NCBI GenBank assembly: GCA_001466705.2
Contig: LATX02000241.1
Location: forward strand, 124,001-188,000
Direction of reading: 5' to 3'
From: Moniliophthora roreri
Taxonomy: Eukaryota > Basidiomycota > Agaricomycetes > Agaricales > Marasmiaceae
DNA length: 64,000 bases
The notes below the pieces were generated by a model. That model saw only the letters and a list, made by a program, of their open reading frames with translations, had not been told where the DNA came from and did not search any database. Below, one piece after another: positions 32,162-42,665 of this stretch. The translations under genes and the position numbers were made by a program. Every line of letters starts with the position of its first letter. The first letter of the stretch is position 1.

Positions 32162-34216
32162 TCAATCACCATTCGCCGCCGCCGCCCTCTGCGCATCTGC
32201 CAATACCCTAGCCAACCCCATCAAATACCTCCTACTCACTTCTTCCAATTGCGGTGCCAGCTCCTGCTTCTTAACCTCCAGATCCTGTCTTTTGTTAACC
32301 TTCACCTCCGCCTCTTCGTCAACTTCCTCTTGCTTAACTTTAATCCCATCTCCTCCTCCTCCTCCTCCTCCATCTCCCTTCTGCCAAATCCACATCGGAA
32401 TCTTAAACTCCTTCTCATCAAACACTTCATCTGGAATCTTGACCCCAAACGCCGTCTGTTGTCTTACAACACGAGACTTGGTGGATGTGTATATCGTATG
32501 CTGGAAACGGCGGGCGTAGGAGACGAGGTTGGGTTCGTGAAATGAAGGTTTGGTGGTTAATGGCTAGGTGGTATATGGAGTGAGTAAGGGGGGATTTGCG
32601 GGGTAAGGATGAGGATGGTGACTAACCGCTTGCGTTATCGGTGGTGTTTGTTTTGAAGTGGATGCCTAGGGAAGCGAGTTAAGAGATACGTCAGCATCGG
32701 AAAGACGAGGTGTTAACGAAAAACACTCACAACTGGCGCTGCGCCGTTAGTTGTAGGAACGAGCGAGAGTTTCGTAACTTGCTTCGGTGGCGGAAGCTAG
32801 AGAATGGGTTTGAGTGATGGTTCATGGGGTAGCGCAGTGCCGAGAAAACTTACTACCACTTGCGGCTGGGTGCTGGATCCCGCCTGTTGCATCAAAGATG
32901 GCTGAGTGAGGCGAAGAAGGTGTAGCCCTGGTGAAATTACTCACTGCGGGTGCTGACAATGTACTGCTGGTGTACCCGGTAGTAGCGAGGGGTAGAGACG
33001 GGGTTGCTACCTAAGAATGCGGAATTTAGTCAACGAAGGGATGCGAGCTTGAGAGAACGTACCATGTGTCGGACCTGCGTTCCATTAGTCGCAGTCTGTC
33101 AGATGAACATGGTCAGCAAAGACAAGGAAGCGCTACAACCGGCACACTCACCGCTGGCAGACCGGAGGGTTGCGACCATGAACCAAGCATAAGAGGTGCT
33201 GTACTCGACAGCGAGGTATCGCCAGAACGTAGCATTTGGGGTTGTACAGGCTGGCTGATCCGTGGCGGCGCAGATATGGGTGTAGTGGCACAATGAGTAT
33301 GCTCTGTCCTTCCACGGGCCACTTCAGCTCGGACACCTTCCAACTCGGCCTTCAAGTCCCCCACTTCCTTCCTTAACGTCTTTATCTCGCCCATCTCACT
33401 CCTCAACGCACGGATCTCTCTCAACACCTCTCCTTGTCCCTCCAACTCGGCTCGAACACGCAGCTCCTCAATCTCCTCCGTCAGACGTTCCTTTTCTTCT
33501 CTTATCCGATTCAGTTCATCCATCTCAGCAGTGACGAGCTCGCGAAAGGTGTCTTCCACCTTGACGATAACTGCTTCATGTTTCTGGGGTTGGGATTGGG
33601 GTTGGGGCTGGGGTTGGGGTACTACCGGTGAGACTGGTTCGGATTCATGGCAAGATGGACGTCGACGACGTTTATTATGTGATATCGATGCATTCGATAT
33701 GGACGAATACCATACTTGTTGAGGTCTGGGGCGAGAAGGCGATGTAGTGGCTGGCACGAGGACGGGTGATGTTAAGATTGGGGAAGTTGGTTCAGATTTG
33801 GGTGCTTCGACCTGTATTTACCCCGAGTCAGCCTCCATGAATAAGAAGAGGTGTTGATGGGGCGTACCGCTGTAGATGAAGATGACAGCGAGCTGGTGGA
33901 AGCTGAAAGAAAACTGAATCGGGAGAACAACGATCCTGAGGCGCTTCTAAAGAGGCCGCTCCCTTCTTGCTAGAAATGGACCTGGTCAGACTCAAGGATA
34001 TGCAGAGAAGAAATCAGGATAAATCATGGAACCCAAAGGCCGCAATGGAAATTTTTTTAAAAAATGAAAACTCACCGACGTCGAGGAAGGTAGTTCATCC
34101 AGCCGAGTCTCTACATCCTTCCCTTTACCCTTTCCATTTTCTTGAGGAATCTGTTCAGAGTGCCGTCGTCGTCTTGCTGGTGATGGTGAACGAGAAGGGG
34201 CTGCGCGTTTGGACAT
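32162..34216 (-). CDS. Multi-exon disordered/coiled-coil protein
   Basis: The start at 34216 reads MSKRAAPSRSPSPARRRRHS. Later exons carry VEAPKSEPTSPILTSPVL, a Gln/Pro run (PQPQPQPQSQPQ), and a long coiled coil from TFRELVTAEMDELNRIREEK through ELRVRAELEGQGEVLREIRAL. Several short Pro/Thr-rich exons follow. The last exon has FKIPMWIWQKGDGG, a basic/acidic coiled segment (VKQEEVDEEAEVKVNKRQDL) and ends ADAQRAAAANGD. Conserved C-terminal residues include RVVRQQTAFGVKIPDEVFDE. I recognise no family; a nuclear scaffold or transcription-related role is only a guess from the composition. Exon boundaries in the middle are approximate. Confidence 0.6.
33575..33625. repeat. GGGGTT-like coding microsatellite
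   Basis: GGGGTTGGGATTGGGG-type repeats encode the PQPQPQ run of the minus-strand protein. A shortened version is at 27325-27360 in the truncated copy. Confidence 0.8.
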
Positions 34217-36577
34217 GATAGTCGAAAAGGAAGGTCATGGTCATGTGAACGAGTACTATTTGGCTGAGCCATTAGGAACAAATAAAAGGTACGGTACCGA
34301 GTAAGTAATCGGGTGTATTCCAGGGCAGGGAAGATTTTACTACATATCCTACGTTCCAGTAGTCCTCAACCCCAGGAAGGTGAACCAGACCTGCTTAGCC
34401 AAGACCATGATCTCCTACTCATTGGGCTTCGACCTCCGTAAGAGCGCGGCTGGAGCTTTGATGAAGAGATCCTGCAGGCCTATCGCAGCGTGTCGGCCGT
34501 GGGCTATTATTCAAGTTGGAGTGCCATTGGTATAGAAGAGGACCAGGTGGTTGATATTGCATTCGGCTAGATGATAGTGCTGGTTGCGGATCATACTGGA
34601 ATCTGTTCCCGCGTTTCTTTCGTCTCGGGGCGGTCTAATACATATTTTATTCAGCCACGTGAATCCTACCACTGGTGCATGGGTATGAGTAACCGCTGGG
34701 ACCCCGGAAGCTGACGTTGACGAATTCATGGCAACCGAAGTCTAGAGAAATACGCTCACTTTACCCCTTGCACGTGGAGGCACATACCTGACCGGCGTCG
34801 GATACGCTCCCGAAAGCTGAATTTGAAGCCTAGAATCAACGTCCCAACGACATTGTGATAAATGGAATATGAAGGTACATACGCAGCCAGTGTTGGATCC
34901 ACTTTTAAACGCGAACGTTGACGGATTCATCACCGTAAAGGCCAAAGTTGAAACCTACGAATGCGTGCTCAGTGACTCCAGCATTCAAAAGAACACGTAT
35001 GACCTACCTTCGATACATTTCCAAGTACCGACACACACCGCAAATGAGGGCCTATTAGAACTAATGGTAGCAACCAAGACATTGAAGACATGTACCTGAT
35101 TACTCTACGGCCTCCCGCCCAACGGCACATCAAGCTGAATCGTACCAAAGACCCAAGGAGCACCGTACAAAGGCGAAGAGGCCCTGCCACCATCGATTAT
35201 ACTTCCAGATGTAACCTCTTTCCTTGCTCGGAGCATCGCTAGTCTTCATTCTATAACGAACGATTCAATAATAGGACGAAATAGACAGCAGAGCATTGAA
35301 CGCACCCCAAAACTACGTTACTGAAATTCTGGTTTCCATGAGATACTCATGAACATCTCGATATCTGGTGGGCTGGCCTGAATGGGTGCGGGTGTAGGAA
35401 CTGGTGTGGTCTTGGGTGAACGATAGGTGGCGAGCTCGCAGCTGCTGCGGACGTGGAGGGTTCTGGTCTTACAGGTGCAGGTGATGGTTCAGAGGCATCG
35501 TTCTACAAGAGAGAAGGGTATTAACGGGGATCATGCAATCAGTAGCGGAAAAAGTCACCTTGAGGGTGCCGTTCTGGTTCGTAGCCGTGACAGAAGTGGC
35601 TGCAGTGGAAGGCGCGTGAAGGAAATGAGTGGAAGGTACAAATTTGAGGTGTAATAACTCACCTCCGAGTGGGCTTGCGGCGCTGAAGGTATATTTCCTG
35701 AATTTGGCGTCAAAGCGCTTCTCTCGTGAGTCATAAACCGAACTTGATGCCGAGAAACGTGTTACAGCCGCTTGCTGAGTTGCAAAAGCTGCCGTCGATG
35801 ATCCAGCCTGTAAGAGATGGGTCAACACAAGGGAGATCAAAAACGAGCGTCCCGGTCCTGAGGTATCCGAATCTTTGGGTGAGCTTGATGATGATTCACC
35901 ATTAGGAATAGTGCCAGAAGGCTGGCTGCCTTGATCAGGCGTGGTTTTTGGTGTAGGAGCTGGTGTACCAGCAGCGCTCTGGTTCTCATTCTGCGGCTTA
36001 TAGTGAAGTCATATGATAGGGCATGAATAATGTATCCCATTCAGAGCTACTATCTTCGGCTGGGCAGGCTAACAACAGGGCTCAAAGTCAGGGTCTATAA
36101 AAAGTGAGAACTTACAGTAGCTGCGTTTGAGGGCGAAGCAGCGGGTTTTGTAGACGGCACGGATTCCAAGATATCAAGAGCGACCTGAGCTACTGGTAAA
36201 GCATCAGCACCTGAATTATTGCTAGGGTTCCGGGCCGGACATTCGCTCGCAACGGTACGCTAATGGACGATAGTAGTTTAAACTTGGAAAGTGGAAGATA
36301 TATGAAAATAAAGAATCACCGTCTTGTCTTGACCAAATGCCGGTTATACAGGTTGAGTTGTCGCTGGCTGATTGATTCCTGTATTAGATGCCGCGCTACT
36401 GGAACGCCGCGTTAGACTAAACACGCGGTGAAGAAAAGTCAAGACGACCTGAGGTCAACCGAACCCACGAGAAGTGCACGTGAACTCTGGCGTCTTGGAC
36501 CCCGAGCTCCCTGTCCCAGTGTAATTGTTCCACTTGAGGAAGAGCCTGTAACCGTTGGGGTGTAAATAAAACGCTCA
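34217..36577 (-). CDS. Exon-like minus-strand segments, gene not resolved
   Basis: Short open stretches separated by good splice signals run on the minus strand: a Pro/Ser-rich part near 35850-36000 (AGTPAPTPKTTPDQGSQPSG), SSVYDSREKRFDAKFRKYTF near 35650-35770, TSVTATNQNGTLK near 35560, and YGAPWVFGTIQLDVPLGGRP near 35100-35190. They may be the downstream exons of the gene starting at 37516. I recognise no domain and cannot fix the exon chain. Confidence 0.3.
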
Positions 36578-37516
36578 TTAGCAAAGTTGTGCGTATGACA
36601 TAAAAAGCAAGGAACTCACAGCGAGACCTCCACTTGAAAATACGCATTCGGATAGGGACGAGCTGGATGCTCCCGAGTTAGCATGATCGTTGTCTACAGC
36701 GGGCGTTTCAGCGCCATCTTCGAAGGTACCTCTACAGTCGCTGAAAGCCTTGAAATCAGCTCTTGATGACCCGATTTCTCCTCGGAGCAGGCCAACGTTC
36801 TCTGCCGACCCATTCAAATCGTCCCTTAAACAGTACCCGACCGTAATTCCTCCACTTCCGCCACTAGCTTCACCTCATCATTCTTGAGTTGAAGTAATGT
36901 TACTCTCCAGTTCCTGACGAGCTTTGTTGGCGTTCTCCAGTTCCAGCTCGGCCTTCTTGAGCCAATTCGACATGGAGGGCTCGTAATGATCCTTCCTGCT
37001 CCCGCTCCTGGGCAACAAGATGTCTTCATGGGCACGAATCTCGTCGTCCAACTGTCTTACATCTGAAGATGATGCAGATGCGAATATAGCCATGCTGGCT
37101 GCCGAGTTCAGGGTAGGTAACGGGATCCCCAGCAGCCAATCTGGGCATTCAACTTATAGTAACGTCGGCGAGGGTTCGCTACGAAGCCGTGAACGACGTA
37201 CCTGACTCCACGGTGATACTCTGAATTGCGGCGAGCTTCCTGCAAGTCTCAGAGACCCAGACCCTGTAGGTACCTGAAGATTGCATTACTCATCTTGGCA
37301 TAACGACCATCATGTTTCGACAGAAAACAAAAAAGAAAGAGAAAACAAGAAACAAAAAAGGGGAATAAAGCAATGACTTGCCGTGCACCGTCCTTGATCC
37401 TTTCGTGAGACTTTTCCATTAAAATCTGTGCTATTGGAGTTACCTAGATGTCGGCGCTGAGCGATAGGAGATGGAGAACGAGAAGACGGCGATGCGAGTC
37501 GCGAAAAATTTTGCAT
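36578..37516 (-). CDS. Coiled-coil protein, 5' exons, possibly frameshifted
   Basis: The start at 37516 reads MQNFSRLASPSSRSPSPIAQ; exon 1 ends at 37444 and exon 2 starts at 37273 (TYRVWVSETCRKLAAIQSIT). A later exon holds SDVRQLDDEIRAHEDILLPR then a coiled coil (LKKAELELENANKARQELES) that continues in another frame as LKNDEVKLVAEVEELRS, then DDLNGSAENVGLLRGEIGSS in a third. The last two shifts look like small indels or missed introns. A partial paralogue is at 40059-40448. The function is unknown. Confidence 0.45.
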
Positions 37517-38073
37517 TACTAGATATGGGAATTCATTCACGCGCGCGCCAAAATCGTAATGCAAAATTGATATCGATGGCAGTCAAACACCCTCAACCTT
37601 TTTTCTCTTTTTAATAGTTTTTTTTTTCTTTTTTTTACTGTGGATGTAGATATGGGTCAAGCATACTCTGAAAAGTAAAATCTATGAGGACAAAGAGCAT
37701 TCTAGTCGGAGTTCTTGGGGGTGCAGTAGATTCCCTACAGTGATGGGAACTTACTCCTAAAAATGGTATTACGGCTCGACAGGTTCATGTGCCGACGCAG
37801 GCGGCTCTTCTCTGGTTGCACCGATTAGACTCGTGCAGCTCGTAACTTGTCGTAAGTAAATCAACACAGTTTATACATCTGAGAAAATAGGTACAGACAG
37901 ACAAGGAGGATAAGAGACTACAGCTATTTGCGCGTTACAATGGTACAACACTATGTATATGCACTGCGACTATTGGAAACTTGGAATCTGAGGACAGTCC
38001 TCTTTGGGCCTAGGACATGTCGAATCCGTCAGTTATTGCCTGAGAGTCACTGATGCTGAACAGATGAATCGAC
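37517..38073. other. Intergenic segment
   Basis: The segment has a T-rich run near 37600-37640 and no gene that I can support. Confidence 0.55.
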
Positions 38074-38452
38074 TCACGAATCAACCTTTTTAATGGAAAC
38101 ATCCTTGACCTTCCTATCCTTGTCGTCATATACCACCCCGTCCACTTTCCACTTGGAACAGTGATCACACGTGTTGCGCACATAGATCATATATCCTTTC
38201 TTTTGCCATATGGTCTCAAGAATGATACCACTTTTGATGACGCCCGCACTATATCCCACTTGTAAAGTGGTGTCTTTGCCATCTATGTCAACATTTCTGT
38301 ATTATTCGTTAGTATGTATGTGTTGAACAGGTCCCAGGCGGGAGAACGTACAACTTAATACAGCAGTAATCTTTCACTACCGGAGCTTTGCATTTGGCCA
38401 GGGTAAATGGGGCAATAGCAGTGAGGCATGAGAAGACAAGTAGGAGTTTCAT
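38074..38452 (-). CDS. Small secreted cysteine-containing protein
   Basis: Exon 1 is 38452-38352 and exon 2 is 38296-38074, joined in phase to give 107 aa. The first 19 residues (MKLLLVFSCLTAIAPFTLA) form a clear signal peptide. The mature part has CKAPVVKDYCCIKL near its start, a hydrophobic middle (VGYSAGVIKSGIILETIW) and a late NTCDHCSKW pair, so five Cys in all, with a Lys/Asp-rich end. It looks like a small secreted protein, possibly effector-like or antimicrobial, but no family is recognised. It stands alone between unrelated genes. The intron (38351-38297) has GTACGT and ACAG ends. Confidence 0.75.
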
Positions 38453-38754
38453 TTGTGAGAACGATATTTGTCGAGAGGGCGATATTTGTCGGGATACTTT
38501 TCAAGCCTCATTTTATACCTGGCAGAGTCGTTGATTCGGGATGCTGGATTCGGATGTTTGGTACCCGCTGGTACCCTACCCGCCAGGACCGTACCCGCTA
38601 CCCGCGAGCGCACCCATTTTTAGGATTTTTATGTAGCGTGATTCCCGCGAAATCAAGGCAGTGCATAGAATACAATGAGCGGAGTGGGCCATTTAAATGC
38701 TAATCAAGGCGGCGGGTCTGAGGCGCCGCCGTTCGGCCTGACCTCAATCCACAT

Positions 38755-39535
38755 ACAAAATATGCATAGCATCCAGGCTCCTTCCCATCCGTCTGCCGAA
38801 GAGTCCATCAACCAATCACATCACGACCTAAAACCTACTCAACTCTTCATCAGACGGCTGGCGCCATCTGACCGGGCCGCCCTTCCTGCAATGAACTGAC
38901 TTGTCTCCTCCTCAGTAAGAGGTGCAGGTTCTATTCAGAGGAAGGTCAAATGCACCAGCTCGGCCCAGTACAGATCATATTGAGCAGTTAATGGTATGCT
39001 GCAAAATTATTTTGATTGGTGGTGTATGTATGTAGATACAATGCAAGGTCATAAGAATATGAAAGGAAAGTGATGTACAGTATATCAAACTGTATACAGT
39101 CATGAAGCACAGTATTGTGGGGGATGATAAGTAGTACTATTGTAGAATTCCATCAAGGTTGACGAGGGTGGCTGAAGTGTTCAAAAGATATGAAGTGCGT
39201 CATCCCCAGCAAGTGGACTGGGAAGAATTGAACGATAACGAGTTGGTATGGGTGTCGCAGGGTATGGAGGAATAGTTTACAATGAATGTCAAGTCTTAAC
39301 GTTCGGATATTGTCGCTGTAGTTGGCGATGATGTTGAAGAGGTTGAAGGCGGCTCCGGGAGTTGGAAAGATGAGTTCCGGAGGCGAGCCAGGTTTGACGG
39401 AAGAAGCGGTCCGGTCAGATGGCGCCAGCCGTCGTATGAAGAGTTTGGTGGGTTTAAGTCGTGCTGTGATTGGCTGTCGGTTAACTCTTCATACGACGGG
39501 TGGGAAGGAGCCTGCATAGCATCTATATTTCATTT
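38755..39535. mobile_element. Inverted-repeat element with about 140-bp arms
   Basis: The plus strand from 38763 (GCATCCAGGCTCCTTCCCAT) matches the minus strand from about 39520 downward (CAGGCTCCTTCCCACCCGTC) over about 140 bp at roughly 80% identity. Both arms contain CTGGCGCCATCTGACCGG. Each arm contains its own hairpin: 39429-39445 and 39483-39499 are exact 17-bp inverted repeats. The 470-bp centre has no gene. This looks like a foldback transposon or MITE. Confidence 0.7.
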
Positions 39536-40058
39536 TTGACACTTGTAGAGCACCGTCCATCCTTACACCATCGCGACGGTCTCTGAGGAAAAAAAATGGA
39601 ACCAAGTCGTAGCACCTGCAGTGATGAGAACGGGTGTATTGAACCATTTACACCTGCTTGCTAAATGAACTATGGAGATCAGCAACGGCAAGAGCACAAT
39701 TGAAGAATGACCTGACAACAGCATACATGGGCGGGGATTATTGGGATAGTAACGTATGGTTGCTGATGTTCCGATAATTCCTATAGTGCATGAAGGTTAA
39801 AGATTAGCCATGGAATGAGGTGGAGGAGAGTGGGAAGGAGTAGGAAGATAAGGAGACAGTGGGACCAGGAGGGAATGGGAGAGGACGATACACATACCTT
39901 ACACCGCCTCCATTCTTCCATAATATCCCACATCGTCTTTTGCGCTCACCGAGCATACTGCCTAGAGAGCTCGAGAATTACTGAAAATCGACTCCAGTTG
40001 ACTATGGAGAATGACCAGCCAATAAAGTCACTACGGTTACAGCTCTAGCTTGACCTTT
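39536..40058. other. Intergenic segment
   Basis: I see no gene or clear repeat here. A purine-rich GGAGGAGAGTGGGAAGG stretch lies near 39820. Confidence 0.5.
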
Positions 40059-40448
40059 TTAGACAATTCGACATGGAAGACTCGTAATGATTCTTCTACT
40101 TCCTCTCCTCGTCGCAGGAATAACACGTTCAAGAGCGGCTTCACAGGAACGAACTTGGTCATCCAACTGTGTTACATCTGAGGATGGTGCAGGCGTTATT
40201 TGGGAGGATGCAGTGTTGCTAGCTGTCGGGTTCGCCGTAGTAACGGAAGATTTGCTGCACGAGAGCTGGAGCGGCCAATCTAGGCCTATTCTTATAGTGA
40301 CGTCGGCGAAGGTCCACTGCGAAGCAATAAACGACGTACCTGACTCGAGCTTCCTGTAGATCTGGGAGACCCAGACCCTGTAGGTACCTGGAGATTGTGA
40401 TCTCGGTGCTGAGCAATAGGACTCAGGAGATGAGGAACGTTTTGACAT
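40059..40448 (-). pseudogene. Truncated paralogue of the 37516 coiled-coil gene
   Basis: Exon 1 (MSKRSSSPESYCSAPRSQSP) leads through a splice-like junction to GTYRVWVSQIYRKLES, almost the same as the paralogue's exon 2. After a matching intron the frame has SDVTQLDDQVRSCEAALERV and ends at SLPCRIV, 40059. The coiled coil of the longer paralogue is missing. Confidence 0.6.
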
Positions 40449-40898
40449 CCCATCAGAACGTGACCGTTATGGTCGGAGATAGAGATACCGTGAGAAATTT
40501 TTAGCACTGCCTCCGCTTATGTAGTGACGCCTCATCTCTTGCCTGCCGCCGTCATCAGCAATCTTCGAACAGCTCGTATCGGAAGAACATCGTGGTATGT
40601 ATAAAATTTCGACCGACATGAATGATGAATTCTAAACTTATTCTATTCAAAACTAGTTCGGGAACGCTGCAATTCGGCTTGAACAAAGTATTCAAAGTAT
40701 AATGCCGTTGCCACGCAATGCTTGGACCATCAAAGACTTACCTATTCAATGCCTTAAATTTAGACACCGAAACCTTATATTCTTCAGGTCTCGACCGAGT
40801 CTCTACTACAGGTACATGAGACTTTTTCCCCATTTTCAACACTTGATCGTCTGACCTCTTTCACCTTAGGACCCCATTGTCTTTTTACCTCCATTGTT
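40449..40898. other. Intergenic segment upstream of the F-box gene
   Basis: No gene is supported. It serves as the likely promoter of the plus-strand F-box gene. Confidence 0.5.
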
Positions 40899-42450
40899 AT
40901 GGACCTCAGCAGCCAAACCACGAACCACAGCGAGACTCACGACACAAATTTCTCACTCACATCGAGTGTAAGCTGAAGGTCCCGGTTAAGAATTACAAAC
41001 GCTGATATGCAAGGCCTTCTCCCAGCAGCGTCAAAATGCAAATCCTGACGGTTGTGACTACATCGATCGTCTGCCGTTCGAGCTCCTTTCCGACATCTTT
41101 TTGCTGGCTCGAGTACCCAGTGGAGAGAACCAAAATCCGCTAAACCTGGGTGCATTTCCTTGGGTCTTATGCAACGTATGTCGTAGATGGCGCGCAATAG
41201 CCGAAGTAACTCCTCCCCTGTGGCGCTCGGTCAATATTCACGTCACGAGTGGGCAACTCTATGCATTTCGAGACCATGAAAAGCTAGTTCTCCAGAAAAG
41301 CCGGACTTTGATGGATAGATGGCTTTCACTTGCTCGTCAAGGTCTCGATGGCGCTATTCCGGGATCAGGAATCGATATCTCGGTTTCGGCGTATAATATC
41401 CAGCGTAATTTCATCCCGCTATACGTCGTCCTCATTACGGCGTTACTCCCGTATTCTCAATCATGGAGGAGCCTGAGTTTACGTTTGCACTCGGGGCTTC
41501 TTCGATACTTTGACATCTCGTCAGGCCGCGTTCCGCGCCTGGAAATCCTTCAATTATTCATCATCCGCACCTCGATCGAGTACGAGAACCCATATTGCTT
41601 TCCTCTATTCACGTTTAGGGACGCTCCCAAACTCAAAACCCTGGAGATTCGAGGGCTCAGCAGATCAATGTGGCAACACATATCACTACCTTGGAGTCAA
41701 CTTGACGAGTTGGACATTTGCGAAGTCGAGAACCTGGATTCGTTCTGTGCACTTCGGCTTGCCACATCCGTCACTAGCCTATACATCCAGTCTAGGATAG
41801 ATGTCCCGCCAGGCGAAGACCTAGACAAGGACGACGTACTCCACAGCACAACCGTCAGGCGCTTGGAATATCGAGGGTTCTCTGCAATCGGTCCCCATCG
41901 CAATGATGATCACCTTTTCTGTTTCATCCGCCTTCCGGCCCTGACAGAGCTTGCCTTCGGTCCTAGCGCCGAAGTGGGTACGTTCACGGAAGCAATAACG
42001 TTGATACGAAAATCCGAAGCAAAGATAACTACTCTTGACGTTCGCTGTCCCTTTCCGAGCGAGTTTTACGAATTGGCTGGCCTACTGGATTGTGTTGGGG
42101 ATACCTTGAAATCGTTCACCACGCATTTGTTATTTGCCTCGAACGATTATACTAGGATATCGAACGACACAGTTGACCTACTCGTGAGCAAGATGGGGAG
42201 AAGGTTGTTGGGGTTGGAGAAGGTGACGCTTGTGCTTTACATTCCTGAGGTTCCGCAGGACACAGATATCGGAGCCAAGATGGTGGAGTTGTTATCAAAG
42301 TTTGTAAATGCGAAGAGGAACAGGACAAGGGATCTCATTCTTGATATCGGACTTGTTGACTCGGGATCATCAGTCGGGCAGAAGATCATCGAAGAATTGG
42401 AAGATTGGGATGACGTTGATTACTTGTACGCAGCGAATAATGTTTCATAG
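40899..42450 (+). CDS. F-box-like protein with leucine-rich C-terminal region
   Basis: Exon 1 (40899-40967, MDLSSQTTNHSETHDTNFSL) joins exon 2 (41014-42450) in phase across a 46-bp intron. The protein is about 501 aa. An F-box lies at about residues 40-90 (YIDRLPFELLSDIFLLAR ... FPWVLCNVCRRWRAIAEVTP ... LWRSVNIHV), the segment that binds Skp1 in SCF ubiquitin ligases. The rest is made of irregular Leu-rich segments (SWRSLSLRLHSG, VPRLEILQLF, LKTLEIRGLSR, LPALTELAFG) that would bind the substrate. Many such F-box genes occur in agaricomycetes. The ATG was chosen because no in-frame ATG lies in exon 2 before the F-box. It is convergent with the next gene (215 bp). Confidence 0.8.
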
Positions 42451-42665
42451 GGGCTCATCGTAATGTTACAAATATCGTTTACAATCCTGTAATAATTGTT
42501 ATGGTCGATGGAGGGGCCTCACCGTTGATGCATTATGTTCAACTACCATTAGCATTCCGTTTACCAAGAAAGAACCTGAAAGCAACTTTGGGATTACTAT
42601 ACAACTTTGCAACTCACTACCTATAGGTTACATATTCGTAGCTTGGAAAGAGGAATGGTTTATGA
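42451..42665. other. Convergent intergenic spacer
   Basis: A 215-bp gap lies between the 3' ends of the F-box and exonuclease genes. Nothing else is seen. Confidence 0.6.

Noticed and set aside
33575..33625. GGGGTT-like repeats as an internal telomere track
   Set aside because: The repeat is short, irregular and encodes a Gln/Pro run inside an exon.
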